The notes under the pieces were generated by a model that ran no database searches, was not told the origin of the DNA, and saw only the letters and a program-made list of their open reading frames with translations. This document shows, in pieces, positions 58,827 to 64,000 of a stretch of 64,000 nucleotides of DNA. The position numbers were made by a program, and so were the translations under genes. How positions within the stretch are numbered: position 1 is the first letter of the stretch; each line of letters begins with the position of its first letter. This stretch comes from Asanoa iriomotensis (GTDB lineage Bacteria > Actinomycetota > Actinomycetes > Mycobacteriales > Micromonosporaceae), in assembly GCF_016862515.1 (NCBI RefSeq), contig NZ_BONC01000032.1:34095-98094 (forward strand), written 5' to 3'.

Positions 58827-60821
58827 ATGGCCAACCGGAACGTGCCGCCACAGTGGCCGGGCGATGACGGCCGCTGGGAGAGCCGGCCGCATCCCACCAC
58901 GGACAGGTACCGCGAGCGACCCGTCGCGTACGCGACGCAGGAGCAGCGCGGCCCGCGCTGGGTGGGCCCCGACGGCGGCATCGGCATGGAGTCGGTGGCC
59001 GGCCTGCCAGAGCCCTACGACGAGGACGACGACGAGCCCGGCACAGACAAGGGCCGGCGGCGGGCGCTGATGGCACTCGGCGGCGCGCTCGCGGTGGCCG
59101 GCGGCGGCGCCGCGCTCAGCTTCACCGACCAGGGCCGTGGCCTGATCGACAAGCTGCTCGGCGACGGAGGTGTGGACGCCACGGCCGCGGAGCTCAACAA
59201 CGCCATCTCCAACTCGCCGGCGCAGCAGCAGCCGAGCACGGTACGCACGTACACCGAGCAGAACGAGTCCTACATGGGCTCCCGCGCCGGCAACGAGCTG
59301 CGCCGCAACGCCCCCGCCACGGGCCGGGTGTACGCGACCCCGAGCGAGGCCGCGGCCAACACCAAGGTCACCGTCAAGACGGCCCTCGCCAAGGATCCGG
59401 TGCTGCACCTGGCTCGGCGCGCCACCTTCGGCCCGACCCCCAAGGTGATCGCGGACATCCGCCGGCTCGGCATCGACAACTGGATCCGGCTCCAGCTCGA
59501 CCCGGCGAAGATCGCGCCGACCGCGGGCGAGCTCAAGCTCGGCGAGCTGACGACGCTGAACATGTCGATCGCGCAGGTGCGTGCCAACCGCGACGCCCTC
59601 AACGAGCGCGGCACCCAGGCCGACCAGGAGGTCGTCGACGGGGCGGTCGGCCGCATGATCTTCTCCGAGCGGCAGCTCCTCGAGGTCATGGTCGACTTCT
59701 GGAACGACTTCCTGCACGTCGGCCCGTTCTTCGACGGCTCCGACATGGTCCGTTCGAGCTTCGACCGCGACGTCATCCGCAAGCACGCGCTCGGCCGCTA
59801 CCCGGAGATGCTGGTCGCCGCCAACCGGCACCCGGCGCTGCTGATCTATCTCAACCAGAACCAGTCGAGCAAGGACAACGTCAACGAGAACCTGGCCCGG
59901 GAGAACCTGGAGCTGTACTCGGTCGGCGTCGACGGCGGCTACACGGAGAAGGACGTCAAGCAGGCCGCGCTGCTGCAGACCGGCCGCGGTGTCCGCGACG
60001 ACCAGTACGTCTACCAGCCGGAGCGGCACCACGTCGGCCCGGTCAAGATCATGGGGTTCAGCCACCCGAACGGCACCGCCGAGGGCGGCGAGGCGGCCAG
60101 CGACGCGTACTTCCGCTTCCTGGGCCTGCACCCCTCGACCGCGCGCTACATCGCGCTGAACCTGGCCGTCCGGTTCGTCTCCGACACCCCGCCGAAGTCG
60201 CTGATCGACCGGCTGGCGAAGACGTACACCGCGAACGCCGGCGCGATCAAGCCGGTGCTGATGACGCTGTTCCGCTCGTCGGAGTTCTGGGCCGCGGTCG
60301 GGCAGAAGGTACGCCGGCCGATGGAGTACCTGGCGGCCACGTACCGGACGCTGGGTGTCTCGCCGACCCCGAGCCCCGGCTTCCAGCAGGGCAACCGCAA
60401 CCGCACGCCGTTCGCCGAGGGGCTGCGGCAGATCCGCAACAAGATGGACGAGCTCGGCCAGTTCCCGACCGGCCAGGCGACGCCCAACGGCTATCCCGAC
60501 ATCTTCCTGGCCTGGACCTCGGCCGGCACGATGATCAACGGCTGGAACGAGGCGCTGGACATCGTCAACGGCAACCGCCGGATGTTCTCGTACGTGACGC
60601 CGGAGAAGTTCGCCGGCGCGAAGCCGCCGGCCACCGCCGGCGCCTACGTCGACGCGCTGGCCAAGCGCCTGGTGCACCAGACGCTGAGCGCCAAGGAGAA
60701 GGCGGCGCTGCTCGGCATCGCCGGCGTCGCCGCCAACGCCAAGGTCGACGCGTCGCTCAACGGCGCGCTGACGTCCGTCGTGCGGGCGCTGCTCGCATCC
60801 CCGCAGCACCACCTCCGGTGA
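58827..60821 (+). CDS. DUF1800 family protein with internal Tat-like signal
   Basis: A 664-residue protein. Residues 1-75 are hydrophilic, then KGRRRALMALGGALAVAGGG (about 76-95) looks like a twin-arginine signal placed unusually far in. The DUF1800 domain follows: PVLHLARRATFGPTPKVIAD, LGIDNWIRLQLDPAKIAPTA, LLEVMVDFWNDFLHVGPFFD, ARENLELYSVGVDGGYTEKD, FSHPNGTAEGGEAASDAYFR. The function of the family is unknown; it is regularly paired with DUF1501, as here (17-base gap). Both are expected outside the membrane. Confidence 0.92.
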   Translation: MANRNVPPQWPGDDGRWESRPHPTTDRYRERPVAYATQEQRGPRWVGPDGGIGMESVAGLPEPYDEDDDEPGTDKGRRRALMALGGALAVAGGGAALSFTDQGRGLIDKLLGDGGVDATAAELNNAISNSPAQQQPSTVRTYTEQNESYMGSRAGNELRRNAPATGRVYATPSEAAANTKVTVKTALAKDPVLHLARRATFGPTPKVIADIRRLGIDNWIRLQLDPAKIAPTAGELKLGELTTLNMSIAQVRANRDALNERGTQADQEVVDGAVGRMIFSERQLLEVMVDFWNDFLHVGPFFDGSDMVRSSFDRDVIRKHALGRYPEMLVAANRHPALLIYLNQNQSSKDNVNENLARENLELYSVGVDGGYTEKDVKQAALLQTGRGVRDDQYVYQPERHHVGPVKIMGFSHPNGTAEGGEAASDAYFRFLGLHPSTARYIALNLAVRFVSDTPPKSLIDRLAKTYTANAGAIKPVLMTLFRSSEFWAAVGQKVRRPMEYLAATYRTLGVSPTPSPGFQQGNRNRTPFAEGLRQIRNKMDELGQFPTGQATPNGYPDIFLAWTSAGTMINGWNEALDIVNGNRRMFSYVTPEKFAGAKPPATAGAYVDALAKRLVHQTLSAKEKAALLGIAGVAANAKVDASLNGALTSVVRALLASPQHHLR

Positions 60822-60838
60822 TTCCTTTGGAGAGCAGC

Positions 60839-62206
60839 GTGTCAACTTTCCCCGTCCACCCGGACTGCTCCGACCTCAAGGCGCTGGGCGGCAACCGGTT
60901 CGACGCCGTGCTGCGGGCCGAGGCGATGGCCGTCGAGGCCGAGAACACCGCCGAGCGCGACCGGCTGCAGCAGCTCAACGAGCTCGAGGAGCAGCAGCAG
61001 GACGGCCGCGGGATGACCCGGCGGACGTTCGTCACGGGCGCCGCGGCGACCGCGACCGCGCTGGCCACCACGCAGTTCGTCTCGACCCGGGCGTCGTTCG
61101 CGGCGACGAAGACCGGGACGCTGATCCACGTGTTCCTCTACGGCGGGCTCGACGGCCTGGCCATGGTGGCGCCGGCCGACGACCCGGTGCTCGCCAAGGT
61201 CCGTCCGGACCAGCTCATCCCCGAGAACGGCGGCATCGCGCTGCAGCGCGGCTTCCGGCTCACCGGTGCTTTCGAGCCGCTCAAGAAATACCTCGACGCC
61301 CGGCAGCTCGGCTTCGTGCCGGCGGTGACCGACCCGCGCCTGTCGCTGAGCCACTTCCAGGCCGCGGACGCCTGCAACCTGGGCGGCCTGCCGGGGGAGA
61401 CCGGCGGCCGGGGCTGGCTGGACAGCCTGGTCGACGCGCTCGGCCCGGGCACCGCGTTCCGCAGCGTCGGCATCGGCAGCACACTGCCCCGCTCGCTGGT
61501 CGGCACCAACGGCGCGATCGCGATGAACAGCGTCGGGTCGTTCAACCTCAACGGCGACCAGCGGTTCAAGGCGGCCACCGCCAAGGCCATCAAGACGCTG
61601 TTCACCGACATCAACCACCCGGTGCAGGAGTCGGTGCAGGAAGGTCTCGCGGCGCTCAGCCTGGCGCAGAAGCTCGCGGCCGACGGCTACCAGCCGGCCG
61701 ACGGCGTGGAATACCAGGGCATCGGCAACGCCTTCCGCCAGCTCGCGCAGCTCATCAAGGGTGGCGCCAACGTGCGCGTGGCGACCGTCGGCATGGGCGG
61801 CTGGGACACACACGAGAACCAGGGCACCCAGGGCGGCTACGTGTTCGACCACATGAACGAGCTGGCCCGGGCGCTGGCCGCGTTCTTCGACGACCTGGGC
61901 CCGGCCGCGGCCGACGTGACCGTGCTGGTGTCCAGCGAGTTCGGGCGGCGGGTGAGCCAGAACGGCAGCGGCACCGACCACGGCCACGGCGGCGTCATCG
62001 CGCTGCTCTCCGGCAAGAAGCTGGCCGGCAACCTGCTCGGCCGGTGGGACGGGCTGGAGAAGCTGGACGGAGGCAACGTCCCCGAATACAACAACATGTT
62101 CAACGTCTACGGTGCCGTCGCGCAGGGCCGGTTCGGTCTGACCAACGCCGAGGTGGACAAGATCTTCCCCCGTCAGAAGTATGCCCCGGTGAAGCTCTTT
62201 GCGTGA
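60839..62206 (+). CDS. DUF1501 family Tat-exported protein
   Basis: A 455-residue protein from GTG 60839, with GGAGAG upstream. After a 58-residue hydrophilic, helical leader (VLRAEAMAVEAENTAERDRL) comes a clear Tat signal, MTRRTFVTGAAATATALATT, then the DUF1501 domain: TLIHVFLYGGLDGLAMVAPA, LSLSHFQAADACNLGGLPGE, GMGGWDTHENQGTQGGYVFD, VLVSSEFGRRVSQNGSGTDH, GHGGVIALL. The histidines in DTHE and TDHGHGG suggest a sulfatase/phosphatase-like metal site. An in-frame ATG at 61013 would start exactly at the Tat signal. It overlaps the next gene by eight bases. Confidence 0.92.
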   Translation: MSTFPVHPDCSDLKALGGNRFDAVLRAEAMAVEAENTAERDRLQQLNELEEQQQDGRGMTRRTFVTGAAATATALATTQFVSTRASFAATKTGTLIHVFLYGGLDGLAMVAPADDPVLAKVRPDQLIPENGGIALQRGFRLTGAFEPLKKYLDARQLGFVPAVTDPRLSLSHFQAADACNLGGLPGETGGRGWLDSLVDALGPGTAFRSVGIGSTLPRSLVGTNGAIAMNSVGSFNLNGDQRFKAATAKAIKTLFTDINHPVQESVQEGLAALSLAQKLAADGYQPADGVEYQGIGNAFRQLAQLIKGGANVRVATVGMGGWDTHENQGTQGGYVFDHMNELARALAAFFDDLGPAAADVTVLVSSEFGRRVSQNGSGTDHGHGGVIALLSGKKLAGNLLGRWDGLEKLDGGNVPEYNNMFNVYGAVAQGRFGLTNAEVDKIFPRQKYAPVKLFA

Positions 62207-63626
62207 CTACCCAACGGGCGCCGTAGTAGCGGGCCGCCGTCGGACCGGGGACCCCCCGACCCGGTCCGACGGTCGCCCCGCACCGGCGCCGGTCAACGTT
62301 CCCGCGCGCCGCGGCGCCACCGGCCGGCGCGCCCTCGTGCTGCTGTTCTGGGTCGGCCTGGTGCTCGCCGTCGTGCCGTGGTGGCTGGCCACGCCGGCCG
62401 GCTCGCTGGGCGACACAGGCGCCATCGCGCTGGCCGCGGGCCGGATCGTCGGCCTGGTCGCGGGCTACGTGATGCTCGTGCAGATCCTGCTGATGAGCCG
62501 GCTGCGCCTGCTCGACCGGCTGGCCGGCGAGGAGCTGATGACCCGCTGGCACCGGGACATCGGCGGCGCGCTGATCGTCGCGGTGCTCGCACACATGGCG
62601 TTGATCCTGGTCGGCTACGGGAGCCTCGACGGCTACAACCCGCTGGTCGAGGCCCGTGTGCTGATCGTCGACGTGCCCGACATGCTCGAGGCGTTCCTGT
62701 CGGCCGGCATCCTCACGGCGGTCGGGCTCTTCTCGGTCCGGGCGGTGCGCAACGCGCTGCCCTACGAGCTGTGGCGCTGGCTGCACATGTCCACCTACCT
62801 GGTGCTCTACCTGTCCTTCGGCCACCAGTTCTCGCTGGGTCAACAGCTGTTCAAGCCCGGTCTCGTACGCACGGGCTGGATCGCCGCCTACATCGGTGTG
62901 GTCGTGATCCTCGCGTACGGCCGGGTGATCGCGCCGTTGATCTTCAATCTGCGGTACGGGCTGCGCGTGGCCGACGTGGTCGCGGAGGGCCCGGACACCA
63001 TCTCCATCTACCTGACCGGCCGCCACCTCGACCGGCTCAAGCTCCTGGGTGGACAGTGGTTCCGCTTCCGCTTCCTGGCTCGGGGACTGTGGTGGCAGTC
63101 GCACCCCTTCTCGGTCTCCGCGGCCAAGAACGGCCGGTGGCTGCGGCTGACCGTCAAGGTGGTCGGTGCCTACACCCGGGAGCTGCGCGACCTGGACTCC
63201 GGGGCGCGGGTGTGGGCGATCGGGCCGCGCGGCTCGTTCACCGCCGCCCAGCGCACCGCGCCGCGCTCGCTGCTGATCGCCGGCGGCATCGGCATCACGC
63301 CGATCCGGGCGATGCTGGAGGAACTGCCGCCGGGCGCGACGCTGATCTACCGGGCCAGCACGCCCGCCGACGTGGTGCTCCAGCGCGAGATCGACTGGCT
63401 GGCCCGGGCCCGCGACCTCGACGTCTGGTACGTGATCGGCGCCCGCACCGACCCCGGCCCGCGCCAGGTGATGAGCCCCAACGGCCTGCGCCAGCTCGTG
63501 CCCGACCTGGAACGCCGGGACGTCTGGCTGTGCGGACCGGCCGGGTTCGTCGAGGCGGCGCAGAAGACGGTGCGCCGGGCCGGCGTACGCCGGAAGAAGA
63601 TCCATCTTGCCGCCTTCGAGTTGTAG
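62199..63626 (+). CDS. Ferric-reductase-like transmembrane flavoprotein
   Basis: A 475-residue membrane protein of the ferric reductase/NADPH-oxidase superfamily. Six helices occupy about 45-260. Two histidine pairs for two haems are in place: H118 and H132 (TRWHRDIGG ... VLAHMALIL), H196 and H209 (WRWLHMSTY ... SFGHQFSLG). The flavin/NAD(P)H part has WWQSHPFSVSAAKNGRWLRL, LLIAGGIGITPIRAMLEELP and VWLCGPAGFVEAAQKTVRRA. It would move electrons from cytoplasmic NAD(P)H through haem to an outside acceptor. The start is TTG 62199, overlapping the DUF1501 stop. It is 9 bases upstream of an FMN-binding protein gene. Confidence 0.9.
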   Translation: MRDYPTGAVVAGRRRTGDPPTRSDGRPAPAPVNVPARRGATGRRALVLLFWVGLVLAVVPWWLATPAGSLGDTGAIALAAGRIVGLVAGYVMLVQILLMSRLRLLDRLAGEELMTRWHRDIGGALIVAVLAHMALILVGYGSLDGYNPLVEARVLIVDVPDMLEAFLSAGILTAVGLFSVRAVRNALPYELWRWLHMSTYLVLYLSFGHQFSLGQQLFKPGLVRTGWIAAYIGVVVILAYGRVIAPLIFNLRYGLRVADVVAEGPDTISIYLTGRHLDRLKLLGGQWFRFRFLARGLWWQSHPFSVSAAKNGRWLRLTVKVVGAYTRELRDLDSGARVWAIGPRGSFTAAQRTAPRSLLIAGGIGITPIRAMLEELPPGATLIYRASTPADVVLQREIDWLARARDLDVWYVIGARTDPGPRQVMSPNGLRQLVPDLERRDVWLCGPAGFVEAAQKTVRRAGVRRKKIHLAAFEL

Positions 63627-63635
63627 GGGTTTCCT

Positions 63636-64000
63636 GTGCGCCGTGCCGCGCTGGCCGTAGCCGGGCTCGCCGCCGGCACCTCTCTGCTGGTCGTGGCCAA
63701 AGGCGGTGGCGGTGCGGCACCGGACACGGTGGCGGCGGCCAACGCCGGAGCCACGCCGTCCGCCACGCCCTCCGGGGCGCCGCCGTCGGCGGGGCCGTCG
63801 GGTGCGCCGGCCACCGGCAAGCCGTCGGCCACCAAGTCCGCGGCGAAGCCGAAGCCCGGCCGGACCACCCAGGCCGCCGCGCCGCCGCCGCCCGCCGCGC
63901 CGAAGTCCAACAAGGTGGTCGGGCCGCGGGTGGAGAACCCGTACGGCGCGGTCCAGGTCGTGATCGAGGTCGACGGCAACCGGATCGCCGACATCCGCAC
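63636..64000 (+). CDS. FMN-binding domain protein, cut by the window end
   Basis: 121 codons are visible from GTG 63636. The N-terminus is a membrane anchor or signal (RRAALAVAGLAAGTSLLVVA), followed by a long proline/alanine/serine/lysine-rich linker to about residue 95 and the first strands of an FMN-binding domain (GPRVENPYGAVQVVIEVDGN then RIADIRT). In full-length members an S(T)GAT site carries covalently bound FMN on the outer face. The gene sits 9 bases after the ferric-reductase-like gene, so it probably receives electrons from it. An apbE flavin transferase gene may follow beyond the window. Confidence 0.85.
   Translation, partial: MRRAALAVAGLAAGTSLLVVAKGGGGAAPDTVAAANAGATPSATPSGAPPSAGPSGAPATGKPSATKSAAKPKPGRTTQAAAPPPPAAPKSNKVVGPRVENPYGAVQVVIEVDGNRIADIR

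Noticed and set aside
1..64000. CRISPR array, insertion sequence, integrase, rRNA or biosynthetic gene cluster
   Set aside because: No regular short repeats with spacers, no transposase or integrase frames, no rRNA-like sequence and no PKS/NRPS or RiPP genes were found in the window.

Overview
The window is about 64 kb of high-GC DNA with GTG and TTG starts, many 4-bp or similar stop/start overlaps, a homodimeric AceE-type pyruvate dehydrogenase, an AhpE-type peroxiredoxin, DinB/DUF664 and septum-formation proteins, DUF1800/DUF1501 Tat proteins and a multi-domain secreted glucanase. This points to a filamentous actinomycete, most likely of the Micromonosporaceae, although the family placement is an inference. 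It looks like ordinary chromosome with some decayed accessory patches. No insertion sequence, CRISPR array, rRNA, phage or secondary-metabolite cluster was seen.

Layout. 0-5.9 kb is a loose accessory region: small hypothetical proteins, an HNH-like zinc protein, a DUF2809 membrane protein, a decayed gene, an XRE-like regulator, tRNA-Val(UAC) and a tandem zinc-knuckle protein. 5.9-8.2 kb holds an unusual channel-like protein fused to a gamma-glutamylcyclotransferase-like domain, and a GNAT. 8.2-15.0 kb is core metabolism: aceE, a YjbQ protein, a fused alpha/beta 2-oxoacid dehydrogenase E1, DUF3052, AhpE and a second tRNA-Val(UAC) facing the opposite way. 15.1-17 kb is an ArsR/SRPBCC/VOC operon with a perfect 40-bp palindromic operator. 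17-22.4 kb is a second accessory patch with a SIR2-like relic, an acyltransferase, DUF4304, a stop-interrupted gene, short dispersed repeats and tRNA-like debris. 22.5-28 kb contains a VOC protein, a PEP-mutase/ICL-family lyase, a TetR-MMPL efflux pair with a double palindromic operator, a second TetR with DUF1905, and a junction where two truncated genes meet. 28.2-36.1 kb encodes secreted proteins: a 1435-aa GH87 alpha-1,3-glucanase/mycodextranase, a DUF305 protein and an LVIVD protein. 36.3-39.3 kb has an Lrp/AsnC regulator beside an aminotransferase-cupin-SDR operon. 39.4-50.2 kb is mixed metabolism (MRJP-like protein, methyltransferases, alpha-methylacyl-CoA racemase-like protein, zwf-aroQ, YbaK, TipA-type MerR, DMT exporter, GNAT, septum-formation protein).

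50.2-58.5 kb is the most coherent functional block. An SBP56/methanethiol-oxidase gene, a small nickel/cobalt-transporter-like membrane protein and a long ureohydrolase resembling nickel guanidine hydrolases form one overlapping operon. Divergent from it is an FAD/NAD(P) oxidoreductase. Further on is a sulfonate/nitrate-type ABC importer operon (ssuABC-like) ending in a cysteine-free Rrf2 regulator. The two outer promoters carry the same 17-bp palindromic motif, CCTA-N9-TAGG, so one regulator, plausibly the Rrf2 protein, may control organosulfur and perhaps guanidine nitrogen scavenging.

58.8-64 kb is a DUF1800-DUF1501-ferric-reductase-FMN-binding run. It suggests Tat-exported proteins made alongside a membrane flavo/haem electron-transfer module, cut by the window end.
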